DNA of 26,489 nt from a virus: the IMG/VR virus record IMGVR_UViG_3300025890_002629, positions 1-26,489 of that record, one strand, 5' to 3'. A program made the translations under genes and the position numbers. Below, in pieces: positions 12,811 through 20,284 of this stretch. Under the pieces are notes generated by a model that saw only the letters and a list, made by a program, of their open reading frames with translations, did not search any database and was not told the origin of the DNA. Within the stretch, counting starts at the first letter, position 1; every line of letters begins with the position of its first letter.

Positions 12811-13788
12811 ATGGCAAAGCGAATCACACTTGACACATTCAGCAAAGGCATCGTTTCACATTATGGAAAAGACGTTCTGAGCCGAGCCGAAATCAAGTCA
12901 TACGCTTCTTACAAAGGTGTTGGAGTTCCCGGTGGTTGGAACGACAACGTAGTTGGTCGCAATCAGTATAAGTTCAGTGCTGTAGATGTTGCCCGTGCCT
13001 CACGCACCAAGATTGATTACGCAAAACTTGGTAAAGATGCCGGCACAGATGAGATTTTTGAAGACTTGGAAATGTTGATGGATGTTGTTACCAAGAAAAA
13101 AATTAACTCCTTGATTGTAACTGGCAATGCCGGTATTGGTAAAACACATACTGTAATCAATGCGTTAGAAAGCAAGCGCATGATAAAAGATACAGACTAC
13201 ATTGTTCTAAAGTCCAAGATTTCTCCGCTTGGTTTGTACATGACTTTGTTCCTGCATCATGACAAAGTGATTGTGTTTGATGATTTGGATGATCTGTTCA
13301 CCAACGATGATTGTGCCGCTATTCTCAAAGCAGCACTAGATTCTTACGATGTCCGTGAGATTTCTTGGTCTTCTAAGAAGATGGTCAATGTTGTTGGTAT
13401 GAAAAACGATTCTCGCAGAACCGTAGAGAGTGAAGCCCGTGCCTCACTGATGAATGGTGAGACAGATGTTGCTCTACCAAATCGTTTCACCTTCAAAGGT
13501 CAAATCGTGTTCATTTCCAACCTGTCAGCAGACAAGTTTGACAAAGCAGTTCAATCACGCTCAGTATGCATTGACCTGACTTTGAATGATACACAAGTAT
13601 TCTCACGTATGAAGAGTATCGTCCACAAGTTGACCAATGGCAGAATTGCAGAGAAAGCATTGTCAAGTATCATTGATAAGTACAATGAAGGTTCTCTCGC
13701 TATGCCAAACATGAGAACAGTTTTGAACTACGCAAATGTTCTCTCATCCGGCGTCAAGAATGCAGACCGCTTGAGCAAGTACTGCTAA
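12811..13788 (+). CDS. Phage AAA+ ATPase
   Basis: This 325-residue protein has a clear P-loop ATPase core. Walker A is G105-NAGIG-K111-T112, Walker B is VIVFDD (D157, D158), and the sensor-1 strand is QIVFISN. An arginine-rich segment follows (VQSRSVCIDL), likely holding the Arg finger. The N-terminal 90 residues (MAKRITLDTFSKGIVSHYGK) form a separate domain that could bind DNA or a partner. The substrate is unknown; comparable phage ATPases act on DNA, on protein complexes or in remodelling. It has its own strong promoter and a 5' leader hairpin, and its codon use is GC-richer than the surrounding genes. No nuclease, helicase or protease motif is visible. Confidence 0.78.
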   Translation: MAKRITLDTFSKGIVSHYGKDVLSRAEIKSYASYKGVGVPGGWNDNVVGRNQYKFSAVDVARASRTKIDYAKLGKDAGTDEIFEDLEMLMDVVTKKKINSLIVTGNAGIGKTHTVINALESKRMIKDTDYIVLKSKISPLGLYMTLFLHHDKVIVFDDLDDLFTNDDCAAILKAALDSYDVREISWSSKKMVNVVGMKNDSRRTVESEARASLMNGETDVALPNRFTFKGQIVFISNLSADKFDKAVQSRSVCIDLTLNDTQVFSRMKSIVHKLTNGRIAEKALSSIIDKYNEGSLAMPNMRTVLNYANVLSSGVKNADRLSKYC

Positions 13789-13795
13789 TAACCAA

Positions 13796-13811
13796 GGAGG
13801 TGTAAGCCTCC
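13796..13811 (+). promoter_or_regulatory. Small stem-loop between AAA+ gene and next gene
   Basis: GGAGG (13796-13800) pairs with CCTCC (13807-13811) around a 6-nt loop. The GGAGG arm looks like a strong Shine-Dalgarno sequence, but no start codon follows within 20 bp. The hairpin may protect or hide the region before the gene at 13827. There is no T-run. Confidence 0.45.
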
Positions 13812-13826
13812 GTTCCAGAGATTATT

Positions 13827-14012
13827 ATGTTCACTTACAGACTTAGAATTAAGACTGTTGAAAATCAAATCGTTGTTGTTGATGGGTATCAGAAGAATGG
13901 TATATTGTCTAAACGAGCCGCTGAACAGATTGTCAGAGAAGAACTAGCCGACCCTAGACATGTATCTGCAACTATTTACAATGAAATCGGTAAGAAAATC
14001 TATTCACGATAA
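13827..14012 (+). CDS. Small basic hypothetical protein
   Basis: The 61-residue protein has a beta-hairpin-like start (FTYRLRIKTVENQIVVVDGY) and a basic helix (LSKRAAEQIVREELADPRHV), then TIYNEIGKKIYSR. It follows the AAA+ gene after 38 bp and probably shares its transcript. Base composition is intermediate between the GC-richer island upstream and the AT-rich genes downstream. No family is recognised. The compact strand-helix-strand layout would suit a small nucleic-acid-binding or partner protein, but that is only shape-based. Confidence 0.55.
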   Translation: MFTYRLRIKTVENQIVVVDGYQKNGILSKRAAEQIVREELADPRHVSATIYNEIGKKIYSR

Positions 14013-14020
14013 GAGGTAGT

Positions 14021-14512
14021 ATGGGATTAGATATGATGGTTCATGAGGTAAGTTTATTTGACATCAAAAATATGAGTGATTTTTGTCAAAGAGTTATTGA
14101 TAGATGTTATCCAATTTATAATGTTCATAACGATGAAATGCTAAAGATTGACTTAGAAAACATCATCAATGAAGACCCTACGTTTTCGATTCCTTGGAAT
14201 CTTGGACGAGAACTTTGTTATTGGAGAAAGCATCCAGATTTGCATGGTTGGATGCGGAATTTGTATTATGAAAAAGGTGGAACAGGTGATTTCAATGGTC
14301 ATTCAATTGTACTGACTAAGGAAAATGTTCTACAATTGAGAAAAGACATTGAAAAACGAAAACTTCCACATACGCAGGGATTCTTTTTTGGTGAGTCATA
14401 TACAGACCCAGATGATTATCAATGGCGTGATGAGCATGATCAAGAATGTATTGAAAAGATGTTGAAAGCTATTGATAACAAAAGTTTGATTTACTACACT
14501 TCAAGTTGGTAA
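14021..14512 (+). CDS. Conserved phage protein of the MGLDM / GFFFG family
   Basis: This 163-residue protein has features of a widespread phage and bacterial family of unknown function. It starts MGLDMMVHEV, has a central CYWRKHPDLHGWM, then LTKENVLQLRKDI, and ends with QGFFFGESYTDPDDY and SLIYYTSSW. These blocks (MGLDM, W-R-K-x-x-x-x-H-x-W, GFFFG, Y-x-S-S-W) occur in that order in the family. Database entries for it are sometimes mislabelled as an unrelated enzyme. The preceding gene ends 8 bp upstream. The conserved Trp, His and Asp residues suggest an enzyme or ligand-binding role, but none is established. Confidence 0.68.
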   Translation: MGLDMMVHEVSLFDIKNMSDFCQRVIDRCYPIYNVHNDEMLKIDLENIINEDPTFSIPWNLGRELCYWRKHPDLHGWMRNLYYEKGGTGDFNGHSIVLTKENVLQLRKDIEKRKLPHTQGFFFGESYTDPDDYQWRDEHDQECIEKMLKAIDNKSLIYYTSSW

Positions 14513-14516
14513 TAAC

Positions 14517-14882
14517 ATGAAAAGAATCCGTGGTGGAAAACAAACTCCGAAAGAGAAACTTGAACAAGAACATAAACAATATAACAAGGAGATGAGACAA
14601 CTACATTGCCATCATTTGCAGAAAAGTTTTGATGAATATGTAAAGTATAAATACGGTTACTCAGTGGTGAAGCAAAGAAAGTTACCAACTGAGGAGAGAC
14701 TATACCGCAGACCAGAGCAGAACATTCCTAGTCTGAATAGTAGTCTTGTTCCAGTGTGCAAAACAAACAACACCCAATACACTGGTTCGTTAGTAACAGG
14801 AGTAGCAACCATGCATAAATCAAATGCTGTTCCTGTTATTAATCCTGACCAAGCAAGAGACTTGGCCACAATGAGAAGATAA
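14517..14882 (+). CDS. Conserved T4-like phage protein with MHKSN motif
   Basis: The 121-residue protein is basic at the N-terminus (MKRIRGGKQTPKEKLEQEHK) and has a CHH segment (QLHCHHLQK). Its C-terminus, GVATMHKSNAVPVINPDQAR followed by DLATMRR, matches a motif seen in T4-like marine phage proteins (G-x-x-T-(M/L)-H-K-S-N-x-V-P-...-A-x-D-I/L-A-x-M-R-R). I recall that family as having no known function. It follows the previous gene after 4 bp and precedes the PRPP synthetase gene. The helix at residues 8-45 is strongly charged. Confidence 0.62.
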   Translation: MKRIRGGKQTPKEKLEQEHKQYNKEMRQLHCHHLQKSFDEYVKYKYGYSVVKQRKLPTEERLYRRPEQNIPSLNSSLVPVCKTNNTQYTGSLVTGVATMHKSNAVPVINPDQARDLATMRR

Positions 14883-14898
14883 TTATTAATGGGTAACT

Positions 14899-15822
14899 AT
14901 GCATATAATCAGTGGTTCGCAAAATCAATTAATGGCAACAGAGATTGCCAAATACTGTTCTACAAATCTTTGTGATATTAAAATTTCAAGATTTGCAGAT
15001 GGTGAAGTATATGTAGAAATTAATGATAATATCCGTGGTAAGGAAGTGTTCATTGTACAATCTACATTAGGTGATGCTAATATTATGGAACTTCTTGTGA
15101 TTATTGATGCTTGTAAACGTGCAAGTGTAAAAGAAATCACAGTTGTCACACCATATTTCGGCTATGCTAGACAAGATCGAAAATCAAAATCCAGAACTCC
15201 AGTTACAGCAAAATTAATCGCAGACATGTTGCAAGTTGCAGGTGCTAATCGTATAGTCACTGTAGATTTACATGCTGGTCAAATTCAAGGATTCTTCAAC
15301 ATACCAGTTGATGACTTGACTGCAAGACCTGTATTTCTCAGAGACATACGTGAGTGTAGAATACCAGATATGTGTATTGTATCACCTGATGTTGGCGGTG
15401 CTGTACGCACCAGATTGTTTGCAAAAAAACTAAGTTCACCAATGGCTATTATTGATAAGCGTAGAGAAGAAAGGAATAAAAGTGAAGTAATTAATATTGT
15501 TGGTGACGTTAAAGATAAAAACTGTATTATTGTTGATGATATTGCTGATACATGTGGTACTTTAGTTAACTGTGCGAATGCATTGTTGACACAAGGAGCA
15601 ACTTCTGTTAGAGCATATATTACACATGGAGTGTTGAGTAAGAATGCAGAACAGAAAATTATTGATAGTAGTATTGAAGAACTTGTAATTAGTAATACCA
15701 TTCAAAAAGATTGTGATGCTGTTTGTCATACCAAGGTAAGACAGATTAGTTTGAATGAATTGTTAGGTGAAGCGGTACGTAGAATTGTTAATAAGGAAAG
15801 TGTTTCATCTTTATTTTATTAA
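14899..15822 (+). CDS. prs: Ribose-phosphate pyrophosphokinase (PRPP synthetase)
   Basis: This full-length enzyme of 307 residues (E. coli Prs has 315) makes PRPP from ribose-5-phosphate and ATP in the cytoplasm. Diagnostic parts are all present. These are the N-terminal SRFADGEVYVEI, FGYARQDRKSKSRTPVTAKL (ATP and flexible-loop region), VTVDLHAGQIQGFF with its metal-binding His, VSPDVGGAVR, and the PRPP-binding motif IIVDDIADTCGTL (D213, D214). It is followed after 15 bp by purB, and pyrF, purC and rpiB are in the same region, so it probably supplies PRPP for phage-directed nucleotide synthesis. No catalytic residue is obviously missing. The gene is AT-rich like its neighbours, so it has long been adapted to this genome. 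Confidence 0.95.
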   Translation: MHIISGSQNQLMATEIAKYCSTNLCDIKISRFADGEVYVEINDNIRGKEVFIVQSTLGDANIMELLVIIDACKRASVKEITVVTPYFGYARQDRKSKSRTPVTAKLIADMLQVAGANRIVTVDLHAGQIQGFFNIPVDDLTARPVFLRDIRECRIPDMCIVSPDVGGAVRTRLFAKKLSSPMAIIDKRREERNKSEVINIVGDVKDKNCIIVDDIADTCGTLVNCANALLTQGATSVRAYITHGVLSKNAEQKIIDSSIEELVISNTIQKDCDAVCHTKVRQISLNELLGEAVRRIVNKESVSSLFY

Positions 15823-15837
15823 TTACATGGTTTAAAT

Positions 15838-17124
15838 ATGCATGAGAGATATATTGATAAAGAAATGGCTGAAATATGGAGTGATGAAAATAAATTCAAA
15901 ATTTGGTTTGATATAGAAAGATATGTTTGTGAAATAAATGCCAAGTTAAAACACATTCCAGATTCTGTAAGCAAAACAATGTTAATGAAAAAAGATGAAT
16001 GTTTTCATGAAAACTTCATTTCAGAAATCAATGATATAGAATCTGTAACAAAACATGATATCATTGCTTTTCTAACACATTTATCAAATGTAATCGGAGA
16101 TGACGCAAAATATATTCATTATGGTATGACAAGTCAAGATTTAATTGATACAGGTCTTGCGATACAACTAAGAAATTCAATTAAATTGATAATTGATAAG
16201 CTGAAATCATTAAAACAATCTTTTAAAAAACAAGCACTAGAACATAAAAATACTTATTGTGTTGGACGTTCACATGGAATACATGCCGAACCAATGACAT
16301 TCGGTTTAAAATTGTTGAGTCATTTTGCAGCATTTGATAGATGTGAAAAACAGTTAAGTGAAAATTTAAATAATTTTTTGAGAATAAAATGTAGCGGTGC
16401 AGTTGGTACTTTTTCTATGATTGAACCAACCGTAGAGGAAACACTTTCAAATAAAATAGAAATATATACTGAAGATATTTCAACTCAAGTAATTCCTAGA
16501 GATAGAATCGCATTATTAATATCTCATCTTTCAATTACTGCCAGTTGTATTGAACGATTTGCTGTAGAAATTCGACATCTACAAAGAACCGAAGTTGGAG
16601 AAGTTATAGAATCTTTTACTGCCGGACAAAAAGGTTCAAGTGCAATGCCACATAAGAAAAATCCAATATTAACTGAAAATCTTACCGGTCTATGTAGAGC
16701 AATAAGAATGGCAATTATTCCAGCTTTAGAAAATATTGCTCTTTGGCATGAAAGAGATATTAGTCATTCTAGTGCAGAAAGAATTATATTACCAGATACT
16801 TTTGTTCACTTAGCTTTTGCATTAAATAGAACCAAACAGGTTGTTGATAATATGAATGTAGATAAAAATCGTATGTTAAAAAATTTACAAAGTTCTGATA
16901 TGGTTTATTCACAACAAGTGTTATTGTATTTAATTAAAGAAAAAGGATATTCAAGAGAAGATGCTTATAAGATAGTTCAAGAATCTGCACATAGTGGTGG
17001 AGATTATTTTAAAATCAGTTTCAAAGATAGAAAAATACTAAGTTTGGATGAAATTAATGAGATATTCAACCCCAAAAATTATATGAAGAATGTGGATTAT
17101 ATCTATAATAAAGTGTTAAAATGA
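15838..17124 (+). CDS. purB: Adenylosuccinate lyase
   Basis: The 428-residue protein has the length and layout of bacterial PurB in the fumarase/aspartase superfamily. It contains the region-1 HYGMTSQDLIDTG, the GRSHGIHAEPMTFGLK block with its catalytic His, and the superfamily signature GSSAMPHKKNP (from G266) with the mobile serine loop. It also has HERDISHSSAERIILPD. The enzyme acts twice in purine synthesis: SAICAR to AICAR plus fumarate, and adenylosuccinate to AMP plus fumarate. The first product step follows PurC, which is also encoded in this window. It shares a 4-nt ATGA overlap with the following gene. Confidence 0.95.
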   Translation: MHERYIDKEMAEIWSDENKFKIWFDIERYVCEINAKLKHIPDSVSKTMLMKKDECFHENFISEINDIESVTKHDIIAFLTHLSNVIGDDAKYIHYGMTSQDLIDTGLAIQLRNSIKLIIDKLKSLKQSFKKQALEHKNTYCVGRSHGIHAEPMTFGLKLLSHFAAFDRCEKQLSENLNNFLRIKCSGAVGTFSMIEPTVEETLSNKIEIYTEDISTQVIPRDRIALLISHLSITASCIERFAVEIRHLQRTEVGEVIESFTAGQKGSSAMPHKKNPILTENLTGLCRAIRMAIIPALENIALWHERDISHSSAERIILPDTFVHLAFALNRTKQVVDNMNVDKNRMLKNLQSSDMVYSQQVLLYLIKEKGYSREDAYKIVQESAHSGGDYFKISFKDRKILSLDEINEIFNPKNYMKNVDYIYNKVLK

Positions 17125-17483
17125 GTACTGACCTCAAAGAATTGAAAAAAGTATTAGAAGTACAATCAAGACAAAAATTACATAAAGATATTAAATATAA
17201 ATTTTTGCCGTCTTTAGGCTTAAAGGATATTATTCAAGGATTTAGAAATCCTAAAAATAAAGATTTTATAGGAGTTCTTCATTTTAAATGGAAGAGTGAT
17301 GAAAATGGTCAATATGATTATCATTCTATTTGGTATGATACAGAAGAAGATGCTATAGAAACAATTTATAACATAAAAAATAGTAAGATTTATGATGAAA
17401 AAATGTTAATAGAATCTATAATGTGGAATATTCAAAAATTATATATGAAGCCGGTGGAAGATAAGAATATTTTGTTGAATTAA
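17121..17483 (+). CDS. Hypothetical protein
   Basis: This 120-residue protein starts in the ATGA overlap with purB, so translation is coupled. It contains a basic N-terminal helix (LKELKKVLEVQSRQKLHKDI), a beta region (DFIGVLHFKWKSDENGQYDY) and a C-terminal helix. No catalytic motif or known domain is visible. The link to purB suggests a role in, or regulation of, the nucleotide block, but the function is unknown. Its stop is 6 bp before tRNA-Gly. Confidence 0.55.
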   Translation: MSTDLKELKKVLEVQSRQKLHKDIKYKFLPSLGLKDIIQGFRNPKNKDFIGVLHFKWKSDENGQYDYHSIWYDTEEDAIETIYNIKNSKIYDEKMLIESIMWNIQKLYMKPVEDKNILLN

Positions 17484-17489
17484 AAAAAT

Positions 17490-17565
17490 GCGACAATGGT
17501 GTTAAAGGGCAGCACATTTGTTTACCAAACAAAAGGAGTAGGTTCAAATCCTTCTTGTCGCTCCA
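17490..17565 (+). tRNA. tRNA-Gly with unusual anticodon ACC
   Basis: This is a 76-nt tRNA. The acceptor GCGACAA (17490-17496) pairs with TTGTCGC (17555-17561), followed by discriminator T and encoded CCA (17562-17565). The T73-CCA end and the GCG start fit tRNA-Gly. The anticodon stem TTTGT/ACAAA (17517-17521, 17529-17533) leaves the loop TTACCAA, so the anticodon is ACC (17524-17526) instead of the usual GCC or TCC. The T-stem (GTAGG/CCTTC) has one T-T mismatch. It is either a wobble-expanded tRNA or partly degenerate. Confidence 0.8.
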
Positions 17566-17580
17566 AAAAATAAGGTTAGT

Positions 17581-17883
17581 ATGCAAGAAAGTCCAATTAA
17601 CACATTGCAACAGTTAATGATCATAACAGCAGAAGAGTGTGGTGAATTAACTCAAAGGTGTAGTAAAATCATTCGTAAATACAAAAGTATAGATGAGATT
17701 GCGGAAGACCAGCGTGTTAAATTAATAGAAGAAGCTGGTGATGTACTTTGTATGTTAGAACTTATGGTATCACATAATATCACCACATGGAAAGAGTTAT
17801 CAAATAGAGTTGAAATTAAAAAAGAAAAGCTTAAACTATGGAGTGAACTTATAAAGAAAGAAGATAATGATGAATATAAATAA
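17581..17883 (+). CDS. MazG-like all-alpha NTP pyrophosphohydrolase
   Basis: This 100-residue, all-helical protein matches the single-domain MazG/dUTPase-type pyrophosphohydrolases. The motif EECGELTQRCSKIIRK (E-E-x-x-E) is followed later by LIEEAGDVLCMLELM (E-x-x-D), which gives the acidic magnesium site. Such enzymes remove pyrophosphate from NTPs or dNTPs. In marine phages MazG homologues have been linked to nucleotide-pool or ppGpp control, though that role is debated. The gene lies 15 bp after tRNA-Gly and overlaps pyrF, within the nucleotide cluster. Confidence 0.78.
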   Translation: MQESPINTLQQLMIITAEECGELTQRCSKIIRKYKSIDEIAEDQRVKLIEEAGDVLCMLELMVSHNITTWKELSNRVEIKKEKLKLWSELIKKEDNDEYK

Positions 17884-18475
17884 AAAAATTATTGTTGCTC
17901 TAGATAATTATTCCATACAGATGACAGAAGAAATTATGTCACATTGGAAAGATAAAGTTTATGGTTTTAAATTGAATCATACACTTTATCCATATGTGCA
18001 TAAACAAGACTATAATATTTTTTGTGATTATAAATTGTTTGATATTCCAAATACAATGTGTCATGTGATTGAACATTTAATAGATACGGGTGCCAATATA
18101 GTAACAGTTCATATGGCTAATAATGATAAGGCATTAGATGTTTTGTCAAAGTATGTTGACAAAATTAAAATAGTGGGTGTATCTCTTCTTACAAGTTGGG
18201 AAGATGTTGATTGTTTATGGAAATTTGGATTGAAACCAGAGCAATTGTATGAGCATACTGTAATTGAAATGGAACGTAGAGGTTTTTGGGGAATGATTTG
18301 TTCACCACAAGAACTAACACTTCCGGTTGTTCAGAATTCTAAGATTAAAAAAATTTGTCCCGGCATAAGATATGATATAAATGATACACAAGATCAGATA
18401 AGAGTTGCGACACCAGAAAAGGCATTGGCAGATGGTGCAGACTACTTAGTTATGGGAAGGAGTTTTTTCAACTAA
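17867..18475 (+). CDS. pyrF: Orotidine 5'-phosphate decarboxylase
   Basis: The 202-residue protein decarboxylates OMP to UMP, the last step of pyrimidine synthesis. It has the catalytic D54-x-K56-x-x-D59-I segment (DYKLFDIPNT). Also present are the NIVTVHMAN strand, KICPGIRYD (phosphate-binding loop region) and the terminal YLVMGRSFF, matching the GR-S motif of the family. The Asp-Lys-Asp tetrad elements that can be checked are intact. Two adjacent ATGs (17867, 17870) can serve as start. The gene overlaps the 3' end of the MazG-like gene by 17 nt, so the two are translationally linked. Composition is like the rest of the phage. Confidence 0.92.
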   Translation: MMNINKKIIVALDNYSIQMTEEIMSHWKDKVYGFKLNHTLYPYVHKQDYNIFCDYKLFDIPNTMCHVIEHLIDTGANIVTVHMANNDKALDVLSKYVDKIKIVGVSLLTSWEDVDCLWKFGLKPEQLYEHTVIEMERRGFWGMICSPQELTLPVVQNSKIKKICPGIRYDINDTQDQIRVATPEKALADGADYLVMGRSFFN

Positions 18476-18504
18476 TAAATAAAAAAATTTAAATATAGAC
18501 TAAT

Positions 18505-19458
18505 ATGGAAAAAAATATTTTAAATGAAGGAAAAACTAAACAAATTCTTAAATATAATGACAGTACGGTGGGTTATAAAAATTTAGTAAAGGTAACTACT
18601 AAAAATATTTTAACAGCAAATGATGCTGTTAAAAAAGAAGAAGTTGATGTAGCAAGAGATAAAACAAATCAAACATGTAATGTTTTTAAATATTTAGAAC
18701 GCAATGGTATAAAAACTTGCTTTATTTCTCAACTAGATGATTATAGTTTTGTTTCTAAAAGATGTAAAATGATGCCATATGAATGTGTAGTGAGAAGAAG
18801 GGCATTTGGAAGTTTTTTAAAAAGACATGAACGTGTAGTATCAGGAGAAAAATTCACACAACCACATATAGAATTTTTTCATAAAATGTCTGTAATTCCT
18901 GCTTATGCCAAAAATGATTATGGCATGATGTCTCCTTGGCCGCAATTGATGGAAGAATCTAAAGCAAGAGATTTGTATTTAAAAAATGGTGAATGGATTG
19001 TTCATATAGAAACAGATCCTATCATACATTTTAATTTTACTGAGTGGAATAGATTAGGTGAAGATCGTCATTCTAAAGAAGGTTTTAAATTAGATTTATA
19101 TCCTGCAAAAAAACCGATAAAATTAGAGGATAGATTGATAAGTATAGATTCTACATTTACAGTTTCTGAATTATATAAAATTGAATCTATTATGAAAAAT
19201 GTATTCATATTTTTAGAAAAAGCATGGAGTAAATTTGATATTGAATTGGTTGATTTAAAAATAGAATTTGGTTATGATTATGATAATGATGAATTAGTAG
19301 TTAGTGATGTAATTGATAACGATAGTTGGAGGATTTGGCCGAAAGGAGATTCTGAAAATCAATTAGACAAACAGAGTTTCCGTGATGGAGAAAAATTAGA
19401 ATCAGTTAAGAAAAAATATTCACAAGTTACTGAATATACTAAACAATTTTTAATGTAA
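18505..19458 (+). CDS. purC: Phosphoribosylaminoimidazole-succinocarboxamide (SAICAR) synthetase
   Basis: The 317-residue enzyme ligates aspartate to CAIR with ATP to make SAICAR, which PurB (encoded 1.4 kb upstream) then cleaves. It has the EGKTKQI ATP-binding start, ANDAVKKEEV, NGIKTCFIS, VVRRRAFGSFLKR, and LVDLKIEFGYD plus VVSDVIDNDSWRIWP near the end, followed by DKQSFRDG. These are the SAICAR-synthetase signatures. It is longer than the common bacterial form (about 240) because of an insertion around residues 110-180, so it resembles the longer class. An AT-rich 29-bp gap after pyrF contains AATAAATA and no obvious sigma70 promoter. Confidence 0.95.
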   Translation: MEKNILNEGKTKQILKYNDSTVGYKNLVKVTTKNILTANDAVKKEEVDVARDKTNQTCNVFKYLERNGIKTCFISQLDDYSFVSKRCKMMPYECVVRRRAFGSFLKRHERVVSGEKFTQPHIEFFHKMSVIPAYAKNDYGMMSPWPQLMEESKARDLYLKNGEWIVHIETDPIIHFNFTEWNRLGEDRHSKEGFKLDLYPAKKPIKLEDRLISIDSTFTVSELYKIESIMKNVFIFLEKAWSKFDIELVDLKIEFGYDYDNDELVVSDVIDNDSWRIWPKGDSENQLDKQSFRDGEKLESVKKKYSQVTEYTKQFLM

Positions 19459-19489
19459 TTTTTAAATTTTCTAAGGATATCGTATTATA

Positions 19490-20053
19490 ATGAGTGATAT
19501 TTGGCTAATCAGTGATACACATTTTTCTCACAGAAATATTTTAAAGTTTGTAGATAAAAATGGTGAATTAATCAGAGGCAATCGTTTTTCTTCTGTAGAA
19601 GAAATGAATGATTGTATGTATGACAATTGGAATGACCTTGTTAAGCCTACGGATGAAGTATATCATCTTGGTGATTTGATTATGGGAAAGGATGAAAATT
19701 TTGTAAAGAGATTTAAATCACTGAATGGCGAAAAAAGAATAATTGTTGGTAATCACGATAATATCAAATGGATTGTCAAGGAAGATTTATTCAAAGATGT
19801 TTTGATGTGGAAAACAATGAGAGAACATAATCTATTGTTAACTCATGTTCCAATTGATAAAAGTGGACTAAGAAGATATGAAGATAATGGTGAGAATAAA
19901 TTATATATTAATGTTCATGGTCACATACACCAGAATTTAAGTCCTACCAAACATCATCGTTGTGTTTGTGTAGAATGGACAGATTACAAACCCATTCCTA
20001 TTGAAGAAGTTGAAGCATTGAATAATTATGTAGCTGGAGAAAATGATGTTTGA
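19490..20053 (+). CDS. Calcineurin-like metallophosphoesterase
   Basis: The 187-residue protein carries the full metallophosphoesterase motif set: D-x-H (SDTHFSHRNIL), GDL (VYHLGDLIMG), GNHD (IIVGNHDNI), H (LLLTHVPI) and G-H-x-H (VHGHIHQNL). These residues bind a dinuclear metal centre and hydrolyse phosphate esters. The substrate is not determined; small phage and bacterial members act on nucleotides or phosphodiesters. It follows purC after 31 bp and precedes the tRNA-Leu promoter. A nucleotidase or end-processing role would fit the neighbourhood but is inference. Confidence 0.85.
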   Translation: MSDIWLISDTHFSHRNILKFVDKNGELIRGNRFSSVEEMNDCMYDNWNDLVKPTDEVYHLGDLIMGKDENFVKRFKSLNGEKRIIVGNHDNIKWIVKEDLFKDVLMWKTMREHNLLLTHVPIDKSGLRRYEDNGENKLYINVHGHIHQNLSPTKHHRCVCVEWTDYKPIPIEEVEALNNYVAGENDV

Positions 20054-20091
20054 AAGAGCCGCATATCTAAAAAAAAAATAAAAAAAAGTCC

Positions 20092-20119
20092 TTGACATTT
20101 CTGTCAGATGTGATATAGT
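20092..20119 (+). promoter_or_regulatory. Promoter of tRNA-Leu with spacer dyad
   Basis: TTGACA (20092-20097), 16-bp spacer, TATAGT (20114-20119). TGACA-TTTC-TGTCA forms the same inverted repeat as at 12281, and an A-tract ending in GTCC precedes it. The -10 lies 20 bp before the tRNA. Confidence 0.8.
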
Positions 20120-20139
20120 ATTATGAATGAATGATTATT

Positions 20140-20227
20140 GCGGCTGTGGTGAAATTGGTAAACACCGCGGACTTAAAATCCGCCGACCTAATACGTCTTG
20201 CCGGTTCAATTCCGGCCAGCCGCACCA
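20140..20227 (+). tRNA. tRNA-Leu (anticodon TAA)
   Basis: This is an 88-nt class II tRNA. The acceptor GCGGCTG (20140-20146) pairs with CAGCCGC (20217-20223), with encoded ACCA. Anticodon stem GCGGA/TCCGC and loop CTTAAAA give anticodon TAA, which reads UUA, a codon frequent in this AT-rich genome. Confidence 0.95.
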
Positions 20228-20230
20228 CTA

Positions 20231-20238
20231 GATAAATA
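20231..20238 (+). promoter_or_regulatory. T4-late-like promoter box
   Basis: GATAAATA is one mismatch from TATAAATA and lies 46 bp upstream of the ATG at 20285, the same distance as the minus-strand late-like box from its gene. No sigma70-type -35 is paired with it. Confidence 0.4.
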
Positions 20239-20284
20239 TTGGTATATGTGTTTAAAAATATAACAATATAAAGGAAATTTAAAT

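Noticed and set aside
12431-12851. Two minus-strand frames opposite the LPD29-like gene and the AAA+ promoter.
   Set aside because: They are antisense to well-supported genes and promoter elements, with no ribosome-binding site or motif.
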